DNA from: Pyropia yezoensis
Taxonomy: Eukaryota > Rhodophyta > Bangiophyceae > Bangiales > Bangiaceae
Length of the DNA stretch: 64,000 nucleotides
Direction: 5' to 3'
Assembly (NCBI GenBank): GCA_009829735.1
Contig: CM020619.1
Coordinates: 21,694,671 to 21,758,670 of the forward strand
The position numbers and the translations under genes are program-made. The notes below the pieces were generated by a model. It was not told the origin of the DNA. It did no database searches and saw only the letters and a program-made list of their open reading frames with translations. Of this stretch, positions 29,704 through 39,367 are shown one piece after another; the first letter of the stretch is position 1; each line of letters starts with the position of its first letter.

Positions 29704-32700
29704 CTACCGTCGACGGCGGGGTGCCCCCCCTCCACAGCATCGTCCCCGCCGCCAACCACCACCGCCGCCGCCCCCTGCCGCTGGTCGAGCGTGGGGGGCT
29801 CCTCCCCAAACAGAAGCCCCCACCCCCCGTCGGGGGGCGCGGGCGCAAGCGCCCCCTCTCCCCCAGGGGGGGGGGTGCCCTTGACCCCGCGCCCCCCCGC
29901 AGCCAAGCCCGCCATCGCTGTCTGGTACAGCGCCGCGTCCGCGGCGGTCGCGGCCGCCGCGGTGGCCGCAGCCAGGCCAGGGGGGGGCGCCCAGCCGCCG
30001 CCGTCGAGGCCGCCGCCCCCGTCGGGGGGGGGGGGGGGGAGGAGGCGGGGGGGGAACCACCACCGCCACCGCCGCCGCCGCCGCGTCGGCAGCCGCTTGT
30101 GCGGCGGCCGCGTCCGCTGCCGCCGCGGCGGCGGCGCCCGCGGCGCCCAGCGGTCCGCCGCACGGGGCGGACGGTGTCCAAGGGGTAGTGATGGGTAGTG
30201 GCACGGCTGTCCTTCCCGTCGGCCGCGGTGGCAGGGGTGGGATAGCGGCGGTGGCGACGCCTTCGTCCTTGGCACCCAGCGGCAGGTGGAGCCACGCCGT
30301 GAGGTCCGGGGGTGGGTCCCACGATTCGTGAGGGGGGGGCGGGGGGAAGGCCAGCGGTGGCGCCTCAGCCGTAGCGGCAACTGAGGCGACGGATGATGGC
30401 GCCGGGGGGGAAGGCTCCCATAGCGCTGCTGTCGTCGGAGGGAGAAAAAATGCCGGGGGGGGCGTCGGGCCGGTGACGTTCCCACGCTCCCCGCCACCGC
30501 CGCCGTCGCCGTCGCCGCCGTCGCCGCCGCCGCCGTTGACGGCTCCGCCATTACCACCGTTGCTGCCCCGGACTCCCCATTGCAGACCACCGCCGCCGAC
30601 GAATGGCGGGGTGGATGCCGCGGCAGGCGTCGCGCCCGCCTCGGTCGTAATGCGGGAGAGGTTGGGGGAGCCCCCGTGGGGGTCGAGCGCATCTGGCCCC
30701 CACGACGGCCAGCCTGGAGGCCCCGTGAGTGCCCCCGTAGGCACCTCGGTCGATGCGGGAACGGCGGGAGCGGCGGCACACCCGCCGCGAGACGACCTGC
30801 AGGGAGTGGCGCCGCCACGGCGCCCCCGCGGCGCCCGGCGGCGTCCCCGAATCGGCGGCAGTGACGTCACGGCGGTCGGCTGCAGCAGCAGCGGTGATGG
30901 CGGCAAAGCCGCCGACGCCCCAGCCCCGGCCGCCGCTGCCGCAGCCGCAGCTGCGATCGCCGCATCGCGCTCGCCGCCTGCGGGCGTGGTGGGCGTCGTT
31001 GGCGGCAGCCGTACCGTTTGGGGGGTCTCCGGAGCTGTCGCAGCGCTAGCGATGAGAGGCATAGGGGGTGGTGGCGAAGCCATGGACGCAGCCGCTGTCG
31101 CTGCAGGGGCGGCCGCCGCGGTAGCCGCCCGACAACCACCTGGTGGGGGAGAAGGGCGCTGCCGCTTGGCCGGCCGCCCCCGCCCAGCTGGCCCTGCTTG
31201 CACTGGTGGCGACGCTACCGCCGCCGTTGCCGCCGCCGATGTAGACGCCGGGCTCACAGGGTCAGAGACGACCGCACCCCGCGTCAGCGATGCGGGTCGG
31301 CCAGCCGCCGCATCACCGCCGGCGGCTACCACTCCCCCGCGCCGCGCCGCTTCCCGCGACTGCTTCAGCGCGTGCTTTTGCGCATGCGTCCGCACCTGGG
31401 TCGGCGTCCGGCTTCCGACCGCCGCTGCAATGGCCCGCACGTTCTTTTGCCCATACAGCGCCACAGCGTCGAGGAAACGGGCATGCTCCTCGGCCGTCCA
31501 GTAGCGACTGGGGGGCGTGCATGGGGTCCGGGGGGTGGGCGAAGAGAGGCTAGAGGGGGGCGGCCCAGCCGTAGTCGACGCCGCCACCGAAGGGGAAGGT
31601 GGAAGCGCCCCGGATGACGATGACGAAGGAGCAGGTCGTAGCTGGAGGGGCGGTGCGGCACCCTGGGTGGGCGCCGCTCCCTGGGGAGGCTGTCCCACGA
31701 CTGGCGGCAGCTGCCCGGGGACAGGCGACATGACCGCAGAGCGTGGTGACGAGGTGGCCGCACGCAGCACAGAGCCAGCCGCCGCTGCCAGCGGCTGTGG
31801 CGACGGCTGCTGCCGCGGCAGTACAGCACCGTTGCAGTTGCCGGGTGGCGCAGCCCCAGCAATGCCTGGCGCCGCGGCACCATCAACTCTCGGTGCTGCC
31901 CCGCCACCGTCGACGGGAGCAGCACCGCTACAACGGCTGGGCGCCAACGCGCCATCGCCGACAGGCGCCGAGGCACCCCCGCCATTAAATGCCGCGGCGC
32001 CGCCGCCGTCGAATGCCAAGGCACCACCGCCGTTGAAAGCCGCGGCACACCCGCCGCTGAACGACGGGATGGTACCACTGTTGAATGCCGCCGCGACACC
32101 GCCATTGAATGCCACGGCGCCACCGGCGCCAGGTGCCGCGGCGCCACCGCCGCCGGGTGCCGCACTGCGGCCAGCCCAGTCACCTGATGCAGCCGGCACG
32201 CCCCCCCCCCCACCTCCCCACCCACCGCCGCTCGCTGAGCTGCTACCTCCACCCCCATCTGCCTCCCCTTCGGGGGGCTCTCCTGCCAGCTGCCGGAGCA
32301 GCGCAATCTCCTGCCGTGACGCAGCCAGCCGCGTCTCGAGCAACGCGATCATTGCCTGCTGGGACAGCAGCCGCGCTTGCGTCGCGGCGGGCATAGAGGG
32401 GGGCCACCAGGGCACCCACTCCCTCGCCGGTGGTCCTGTCGTCACGCCGTCCCGGCTGCCGCCGCAGCCGCCGCCGCCGCCGACACCGCCGACGCCGCCG
32501 TTGGTGCCGCCGTTGGTGCCGCCGCCGACGCCGCCGCCGACGCCGCCGACGCCGCCGTTGGTGCCGCCGTTGGTGCCGCCGCCGACGCCGCCGCCGCCGA
32601 CCGCAACGGGCGGCCCACCTCCCCATGGCGATGGCGCCAGGCGCGGCGGAGTGGCGTGCGCCCCCCCATGCGGCAGCCGCATGGGCGTGCGGGGCGGCTG

Positions 32701-33306
32701 CGCCGGCGCCACCGCTGGCGCCATTGCCGCCCCCGCCGGTGGGCCACTCAGCACGAGCGGCGACGGCGGCGGGGACGGCGGGGGGCGCCCCACCGCCCCC
32801 CCGGCGGCCGTCGCAACCGCCGCCGCGACGGGCCCGGCCGCCAGCCGCACGCGCTTGCGGGCCGCGCCAGCCGCCGTCCCCGCCGCTGCGCCTGCCCGGG
32901 GCGGCCGCCGGGTCGGCACCACTGGCGGCCGCCGCGGCCGCCGCGATGACCGCCTGCCGGCCGTTGACCCTGACGCACCGGCGGCGCTGCTCGTTGCCGA
33001 CGGGCTCCCCGCGCTCATGGGCGACGGTGGCGCCGGCGGGGGCGCTGCCGCCGTCGACGGCGCCGCGGTGCCGGCCGACGATGACTGGGGGAGGCTGACC
33101 GGCGAGGGCGGTGACGGCGCCGCCGCCGACACCCCAGCAACCGCCGGTGCCACCCCTGGCCTATCTCCACCTCCACTGCCGCTGCCGCCGCTGCCGCCAC
33201 CGCTGCTGCCGCCTCTACCAACGACGGCGTCACCTTCACGGGGGTGGTCGTCACGACCCGCCGCCGCAGCCGTACCCAGCTCCCCACTGCCCGCCGGCGG
33301 TTCCAT
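29704..33306 (-). CDS. MYB-related transcription factor, SHAQKYF/CCA1-type repeat, in a very long low-complexity protein
   Basis: Read from ATG 33306 (MEPPAGSGEL) the frame gives 1,200 residues. The only recognisable domain is one MYB repeat near residues 600-650: RYWTAEEHARFLDAVALYG, then AIAAAVGSRTPTQVRTHAQKH. The last motif corresponds to the SHAQKYF signature of plant CCA1/REVEILLE-like factors, with THAQKH here. Such proteins bind DNA in the nucleus, often in circadian or stress control. The rest is Gly/Ala/Pro/Ser-rich, including a glycine-rich TNGG repeat (plus strand 32480-32600) and an FNGG-type repeat (31930-32170). The 3' end is uncertain: the last ~100 codons are Arg/Gly-rich and may lie beyond the true end or in an intron. 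The frame also stays open upstream of 33306. Confidence 0.68.
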   Translation of the reverse strand: MEPPAGSGELGTAAAAGRDDHPREGDAVVGRGGSSGGGSGGSGSGGGDRPGVAPAVAGVSAAAPSPPSPVSLPQSSSAGTAAPSTAAAPPPAPPSPMSAGSPSATSSAAGASGSTAGRRSSRRPRRPPVVPTRRPPRAGAAAGTAAGAARKRVRLAAGPVAAAVATAAGGAVGRPPPSPPPSPLVLSGPPAGAAMAPAVAPAQPPRTPMRLPHGGAHATPPRLAPSPWGGGPPVAVGGGGVGGGTNGGTNGGVGGVGGGVGGGTNGGTNGGVGGVGGGGGCGGSRDGVTTGPPAREWVPWWPPSMPAATQARLLSQQAMIALLETRLAASRQEIALLRQLAGEPPEGEADGGGGSSSASGGGWGGGGGGVPAASGDWAGRSAAPGGGGAAAPGAGGAVAFNGGVAAAFNSGTIPSFSGGCAAAFNGGGALAFDGGGAAAFNGGGASAPVGDGALAPSRCSGAAPVDGGGAAPRVDGAAAPGIAGAAPPGNCNGAVLPRQQPSPQPLAAAAGSVLRAATSSPRSAVMSPVPGQLPPVVGQPPQGAAPTQGAAPPLQLRPAPSSSSSGALPPSPSVAASTTAGPPPSSLSSPTPRTPCTPPSRYWTAEEHARFLDAVALYGQKNVRAIAAAVGSRTPTQVRTHAQKHALKQSREAARRGGVVAAGGDAAAGRPASLTRGAVVSDPVSPASTSAAATAAVASPPVQAGPAGRGRPAKRQRPSPPPGGCRAATAAAAPAATAAASMASPPPPMPLIASAATAPETPQTVRLPPTTPTTPAGGERDAAIAAAAAAAAAGAGASAALPPSPLLLQPTAVTSLPPIRGRRRAPRGRRGGATPCRSSRGGCAAAPAVPASTEVPTGALTGPPGWPSWGPDALDPHGGSPNLSRITTEAGATPAAASTPPFVGGGGLQWGVRGSNGGNGGAVNGGGGDGGDGDGGGGGERGNVTGPTPPPAFFLPPTTAALWEPSPPAPSSVASVAATAEAPPLAFPPPPPHESWDPPPDLTAWLHLPLGAKDEGVATAAIPPLPPRPTGRTAVPLPITTPWTPSAPCGGPLGAAGAAAAAAADAAAAQAAADAAAAAVAVVVPPPPPPPPPPRRGRRPRRRRLGAPPWPGCGHRGGRDRRGRGAVPDSDGGLGCGGARGQGHPPPWGRGGACARAPRRGVGASVWGGAPHARPAAGGGGGGGWRRGRCCGGGAPRRRR
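31930..32170. repeat. coding minisatellite in the MYB-related gene
   Basis: About eight imperfect units of 24-30 nt encode short blocks of the type AAFNGGGA on the minus strand, all length-compatible with the reading frame. Confidence 0.65.
32480..32600. repeat. nested GC-rich tandem repeat in the MYB-related gene
   Basis: A block of about 54 bp built from GTTGGTGCCGCC and GACGCCGCC units is present twice in tandem. It encodes repeated glycine-rich TNGG/VGG segments. Confidence 0.7.
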
Positions 33307-34846
33307 GCCGCCCGCCGCCGCCACCGGGTGTGGCCCCACTCTCACACAGACCCGCCGGCCACTGCCGGAGGCACCAGCCTTGTCCCCCGCCCCTCCCGCT
33401 CGGCCTTCCGCCTCACCTCCAAAAAAACAACCTCTTCCCCCCGCTGCCCGCAGCACGCCCCCGCCCACAGCGGCGCGTACCCCACCAAGGACCCCCCACG
33501 CACTGCCCCCCGCCACCAAGGGTGCGAGCCGGCCACACCAGTGGCAGGAGACGGGGGGCCAGGGGAAGGGGCGGGAGGGGGGGGGGGGCCGCGTGGAGTC
33601 ACACCGCGCAGAGGTACCGGCGGCCACCCCCCCCTTGCAAGGCCGCGCTGCCGCCTGACCGCGACGGCCGTGCCGCGTGCCAGACAGCCGAGCGCCGCAG
33701 GCGCGGGCGCACGCGCGCGCGCGCGCGCGCGTGAGCGACCACACCCGCCCCACCCGACAGGGCCTCCCCAGCCAGGCCAGCCTTGCGGGGGGCGGCCCCG
33801 CGGGCGGGCGGACCGGCGGGCAGGCGGGGGCAGGCAGGGAGTCTGGGGGAGGGGGGGACGCCCAACAGGTTGACGACGGCAGCAGCAGCCGGTGCGGACA
33901 AGAGGGGGGAGGGGGGGGAGGGTGGGTGACCTGCAATAGTGACCAGCGGCGACCAGACGGCGCGCAACACCCAGGCGGCCCACCGGGGGAGGAGGGGGCG
34001 GCGACGTGGGGGGCTGGGGAGAGCAGGGGGTTGGGGGATGGGGGGGGGGGGGGGGAGAGCGGGGAAGGGTCAAGAGAACGGCCGGCCCCTCGAGCCACGG
34101 TCGGCAGACACGTGCGCCCGCGCCGGCGCTGGCCGAGGGGTCGCCGAAAAAAGAGGGCGGGGGCACCGCCGGCGCCGGCGTCCCCCGCTCTGCCGTTGCG
34201 GTGGCTGCGGCCACGCCCGCGGGGGGGGGGGGGGGGGGGCCCGCACGGCGGCGCCGACAAACGGGCAGGGGGGGTGCGAGGGGGGGTGCGGCGGAGGGGG
34301 GGGGGGGGGTTGGTGGAGGGGTCTGCGGCGCGCGGCGGAGCTGCCGCCTGCGCGCCCTGCCCCGCCCGGCCGGCGGCGTGCGCGTGCGCGTGTGCCCCGC
34401 GCCGTAGGGCCGCGCGCCGCGCGGCCGGCAGGGGGGCGCGCGCGCGCTGGCGGCCGGTGTGGCAAGCAGGCTGCCTGCCGCCCAGAGCTGCAACGGGGGG
34501 GGTGTGTGGGAGGGGGTATCTGCCAGGGTGTGGGGGGGGGGGCGACCCGTGCGCCGGGGGTGCGCCGACGACGCCGCCGTGCGGCTGGTCCGCGAGGCCC
34601 CGCCCGCAGGGAAGGCTGTTCCACAAGGGCGCGCGCGAGGGAAGAGGGGGTGGGCGGGGGGGACAGAGAGGGCAGAGGCACAGGAACCAGTGGCGTGGTC
34701 AGTGGGTGTCGCGCGCGCTGCCAGCACCCCCCCCCCCCCCTCCCCACGCCCCCCACCAGAACGGGGCAGGAAAGGGGGCCAAGACGACTACCACCACGGC
34801 GGTCGCCGCCGGGGATGCGCCAGTCGCGACCGCGGCACACTGGGCA

Positions 34847-34884
<38 letters not shown>

Positions 34885-36363
34885 GTCGACGACGACGGCG
34901 GATGGGGGCGCGGCTCCCTGGCTGCTTTGGGGAGGACCACCCGCCGGGAGCCTGCTTTGGCCTTTTTCTTTGGTGCCGGCGACAACCCGACCGGTCCCCC
35001 CCCCCGACGGGCGCGGCGTCGCGGCGGGGACGGCAGCCGCGCTCGGTGGCGCGGGGTGGGGGGGGGGAGTTGCGCCGTCGCCGTAGCCGCCGTCGGTTGT
35101 CGTCTTGTGGCCGGCGGCAAAGTCCCATTGGTGACGGACGAGGCGTGGGAGGTCGGCGTCGGCGGGGGGGGGACCCCCCTCGTGGGGAGGGGGGGTGGTG
35201 GTGGGCCGGGTGGTGCGACTGGGCGTGGGCGCACGCGCAGCGAGAACCAAAGGGGGAGAAGTCGAGAGCCACCGCGGTGGGCGAGAGGTGACCGGCGGCG
35301 TGAGAGACGGGCCGGCAGCCGCCGGCGCGCGCGGTTGGCCAGCGGACGGAACAGGCCCTGGCAACCAATCAATAGCTTCGCGTGACACAGGAGAGCCGTG
35401 GCTCTCGAGCACGGTAGCAGACGATGGAGGAGCCATTCTGAATAAATACATACCCGACTCTGGTCCAAGTTGCGCGTTCGTGTGCGTAATTTCCGAGTAG
35501 ACAGAATTACTAGGCAGAGACAAGGGTCAAAGATGGACTGCGTGTGACTCGGGGGAGGCGCGGCCTCGAGGGGACTCGACTGACTGATCTGGGCACGTGC
35601 CTGACTGTCAACGCCACGGCCTTCCACACGGCAGGACATTGACCCCTCCAGTCCAGCCCCGCTGCGCCTCCTCTCCAGTTGTCGAGACGGCCGCCCGCAT
35701 GGCCAGCCGTTGGGGGGTGGATCCGCCCCCCTCGAGAGACCTCCCCCCGCCTATGGCCGTTGCACCCAGTTTGATGCATTCCTCCGCCTCCCCCCCCCCT
35801 CCTCCCCCCAACCCCCCCCCACAAACGCAAAGACGCTGCCGTCAGCACCCGCTCTGCCGGCACACCGTCGCGGGGCGGCCGGGCGCCGCGGCGCACCGCC
35901 ACGCGGCCGGCGGGGCGGCCGCCGCGGGGTGGCCCCCGCCCCCCGCCCCTCTGGGAAGCACCGCGCTGCGCCCCGCGCGCCTTCCCCCCCCCTCACTGGC
36001 GCCTTCCCTCTCTTCGTTTCTCCCCTCTCACGACCAGCCATCCAGCCCGTGGCGGCGAGGCCCACCGCGGCCGGCCGGCCGGCCGGTGGGGGGACGGGTG
36101 CCCCCCTGCGCGGCCGCCGACGCTCCAGCCGAGGTTGCCTCGCGCCACCCTTGCACGTACTGTACATACACAGTGTGCACTCACTGCTGCCGTCCCGCCC
36201 ACTACCCTGCAGTGGGCCCCCCACACCTCTTCCCCTTCCGAAACGGTACCGGCATCAGAGCAACCCATTGCTGTCGTGCCGGCTCGTGGCGCCAGCCGCA
36301 CCACCACGGTCGCCGCCGCCGCCGCCGCCGTCCCCACCACCATCCCCGGCTTCGGGGACGGCC
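33307..36363. other. 3 kb divergent intergenic region with extreme simple sequence
   Basis: Lies between the MYB-related gene (minus) and the kelch-Hint gene (plus), so it probably holds both promoters. It includes an alternating CG tract at 33712-33731, a 35-G homopolymer at 34849-34883 and several C- and G-runs of 10 or more. Long frames on both strands are GC-bias artefacts. A less biased stretch at 35380-35540 contains AATAAA at about 35441. Confidence 0.45.
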
Positions 36364-39056
36364 ATGACACCGCTGCCAGGCGCGACGGGCGGCGCCGCCC
36401 GGCGCCGCCCCCGGTCGGTGCGGTTTGCCACCGCCACCACCTGGACGTCGGCGTCGGCAGCAGCCGCAGCGGCGGCGGCGGCAACCGCGGCGGCCGCGGC
36501 AGCACTCCTGGGCGGCGGCCCCACCCGCGTCGCCGCGGCCGACGCCGGCCGCACGTGGAAGGCCCTGCCGGCGGCCAACCCCCCCCCGCCCCGGGAGGAG
36601 GCCGCGTTTACCCCTTGTGGCGGCGGCGGCGTGCCCGGGCGGCTGTGTCTCCTTGGCGGCCGCGGCTCCCCGCCGTCGTCCGTCCTCACCCAGTCGGCGA
36701 CCAACGCGTGGGGCTGGACGTGGTCATCGGGCGACCCGACACCGCTGGAGCTCCACCACTTCCAAGGCGCCCCGCGCGGCCGCTGCGTCTACGCCGCGGG
36801 CGCCTTTACCGGCGCGTTCCCCACCGAGGCGGCCGTCCCAGACTTGTGGGCCTACTGCGATGCGGCCGGCGGGGATGGGGGCAACGGGGGCGGCGGCGCG
36901 CCGGCGTGGCGGCGCGTCGGCGCCATGCCCCCGCGGCGCGCCCGCGGCTCTGCCGGGTCCGTGTGGGTGGCGGGCGTTGGCCTGGTCGTCGCTGGCGGCG
37001 TCGTTGGTGGCCACGGCCCGCAGGCGACGGCCGTCCGGTGGGTGGATGTGTGGGACGGGGTGGAGCGCGGGGATGAGGATGCGGCGGCCGAAGCGGCGGG
37101 GGAGGGGTGGACGCGGCTGCCCGACCTGCCACGCGCGCGGGACCACTTCAGCGTGGTTGCCCAGGGTGGGGAGCTGTGGGTGGCGGGAGGGCGGGACTCG
37201 GGGGCGGAGGACTTTTTCAACGCGGTCATTCCCGAGGTGGATGTACGTTGGGGGGGGAGGGTGCGAGGGAGGGGGACTGCGTGCGGGAACGCCGGAGGGG
37301 TCAAGCAATAAGCAGTTCAGTAGCTCGATAGCACTGCGGCGAGGTTTGTGTCTGGCGGGGACTCGCGTGGTGAGGCACTGACTGGAGCGTTGTTGTTTTG
37401 GTCGCCGTTCACCCCGTTCTTGCTTTTCTCTCTTCTCCGTACTCTCTGGAGCGGTCTCTGCAATCCCTTATGGTGTAGGTATTTTCGTTTGCAACGAACA
37501 CTTGGCGCACCCTCCCCTCCACGGGGGACCTGCCCACACCCCGCGCGGCGGCGTCGACGGCGCTCATTGATGGGGGCTCGCGGCTGCTGCTGGCAGGCGG
37601 CGAGGGCAATGGCAACGCGTACAATGTAACCGAGGCGCTGACGCTGGCCACAGGCACGTGGGACCGAATGGCCCGGCTGGTCAAGGGCCGCCACGGCACC
37701 GGCGCGGCGGTCTGCGGGGGGACCGTCTACGTCGCGGCGGGGTCGGGCGGCCAGGGTGGCAGCGAGCCCAACCTGAACACCCTTGAGGGACTGTGGGCGG
37801 GCGACGGACCACCGCCGCGGTGTGGGGGGGGAGGAGGAACGGAAGGCGGGGGCGGGGGAGACACCACCACCACCCCGTCGCCGCCGCCGCCAGTGGCGCC
37901 GCCGCCGCCAGTGGCGCCGCCGCCAGTGGCGTCGGCGGCGCCGTCGTCTGTGCCGTCTACGGGGGGCGGGGGCGGAGGGGGTCAGGGAAGCTCCGGCGCT
38001 TCGCCGACGCCCAACCCGCCGACTACCAACGGTAGTGGCGGCGCCAGCGGTAGCGGCACGAGTGGCGACAATGGCGATGGCAGCGGCGGTGGTGGCGACG
38101 GCGGCAGTAACGGCGACAGCGGCGGCGGCAACAGCGGCGGCGACACGGGCAATGCCGGCAGCGGCGCGGGCAATGCCGACAGCGGCGCGGGCGCTCTGCC
38201 GTCGGCCTCAGCGTCGCCCTCCGACGGAGGTGACGATGGCGAGAGCGCCTGCTTCCCCACCGCCGCGACCGTGACGCTGGCATCAGGGGCGACGGTGACC
38301 ATGGACGCCCTCCGCGTCGGTGACGTGGTCCGGGATGTGCCACCCTCTGTGGCAGACGGCGGGGGCGTGGGAGGCGCCTCCGCGACCACCACCACGCGGG
38401 TGCTCTTCTTCACCCACGCCGACGGCCCCGACCGCGTGTACCCGGTGGTGGTGCTGACTACCGCGACAGTGGCGGCGGCGGGGGCGGGCAGGAATGACAC
38501 GGCGGTGGGGCGGCTGGTGCTGTCGCCGGGGCACCTGGTCGTGACCGCCGACGGGCGGCGGGTGGCCGCTTCGGCTGTCACCGTAGGCACCGCCCTACTG
38601 ACCATGGGCTATGGCAGCGGTGGCGGCGGCGGCGCGGTCGCTGCTTTGGCGGCGTGCGCGGCGCCCGCCATGGCCGTGGCCACCGTCACGGGTGTGGCGA
38701 CGGCCACCGCGGCGGGACGGTACAACCCCCAGACCGCCAGTGGCACGCTCCTCGTCAACGGCCACGCCGTGTCGGCTTACACGGCTGCCGTGGGCAGGGG
38801 CGCCGTCGCGCACGCGGGTGTGCGCGCGCTGGCGTGGGCGGTCAGCGCCTCCGGCGGGTGGGGAGGGGACGCCGAAGCGGAGGGCGCGAGGGGGGGGGGA
38901 GGGGCGGCGCTCGCCGCGGCCGTCAATACCGTGGCGCTGCGGGTGGTGGTGCCGGTGGTGGGGTCGGTGCAGCGCGGCTGGGCCAAGGGCGGCGGGGAAG
39001 GGTTTGGCGCCGGGGGGCTGGCCATCGCGGTGGGAGGGAAGGGGTGGCGTTGGTAG
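36364..39056 (+). CDS. secreted kelch-propeller protein fused to a Hint (Hedgehog-type autoprocessing) domain
   Basis: Two exons, 36364-37242 and 37479-39056, joined in phase 0 (donor GTACGT, acceptor GTGTAG), give 818 residues. After a hydrophobic Ala-rich signal segment (about 25-60) come kelch-type blades: GRTWKALP, RGSAGSVWVAGVGLVVAGG, WTRLPDLPRARDHFSVVAQG, and across the splice PEVD|VFSFATNTWRTLP, LLLAGGEG, GRHGTGAAV. A Pro/Gly/Ser linker follows. Then comes a Hint module starting at Cys551 (ACFPTAATVTLASG, then MDALRVGDVV), LSPGHLVV with His645, and GRYNPQTASGTLLVNG near 706, the last block being typical of Hedgehog Hog domains. Hog modules cut the peptide bond before their Cys and can pass the N-part to a lipid. 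Here that would release or modify a secreted propeller. The residue before Cys is Ala, not the usual Gly, and the TxxH motif reads SPGH. Confidence 0.82.
37243..37478 (+). other. intron of the kelch-Hint gene
   Basis: 236 nt, GTACGT...GTGTAG. Splicing restores a continuous kelch blade (VFSFATNTWRTLP). Unspliced, the frame ends at a stop at 37311. Confidence 0.82.
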
Positions 39057-39367
39057 GACTTGCACGTAGGGGAGAGGGGTGCCCACGTGCGCGGGGGCGG
39101 GCGCTGAAAAGCTGGTGATGCTGGACGGCAAGGGACAGGTCCCCCACCATTGTCATCGCGCCTGCCCAAGCGCAATGGCGGCGCCGTCGGCCGACAGAAG
39201 AAAGGGCCACAAAGAGCGAGTGCCATTGGAATAGCAGGCGCACAGACAGGTCACCCTACATACAAATACCCGTGTCGCCCACACCCTCCGCTACCCATGG
39301 CCGCCACCCAGTGCACCAGCCCCTCTTCGCCCACCCCCGTTCCCCTCCCCTGATCCGGCAAGCGACC

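Noticed and set aside
31517-33658. 713-residue plus-strand frame opposite the MYB-related gene
   Set aside because: Complement of the MYB frame; the MYB repeat with its THAQKH motif is only on the minus strand.
33677-35385. Long frames on both strands in 33.7-35.4 kb
   Set aside because: Arg/Gly/Pro simple sequence through poly-G and CG tracts; no domain in any frame.
37311-37478. Kelch gene ending at the stop at 37311 as a short separate protein
   Set aside because: Splicing GTACGT (37243) to GTGTAG (37478) restores a complete kelch blade in phase, while unspliced sequence turns Arg/Gly-rich.
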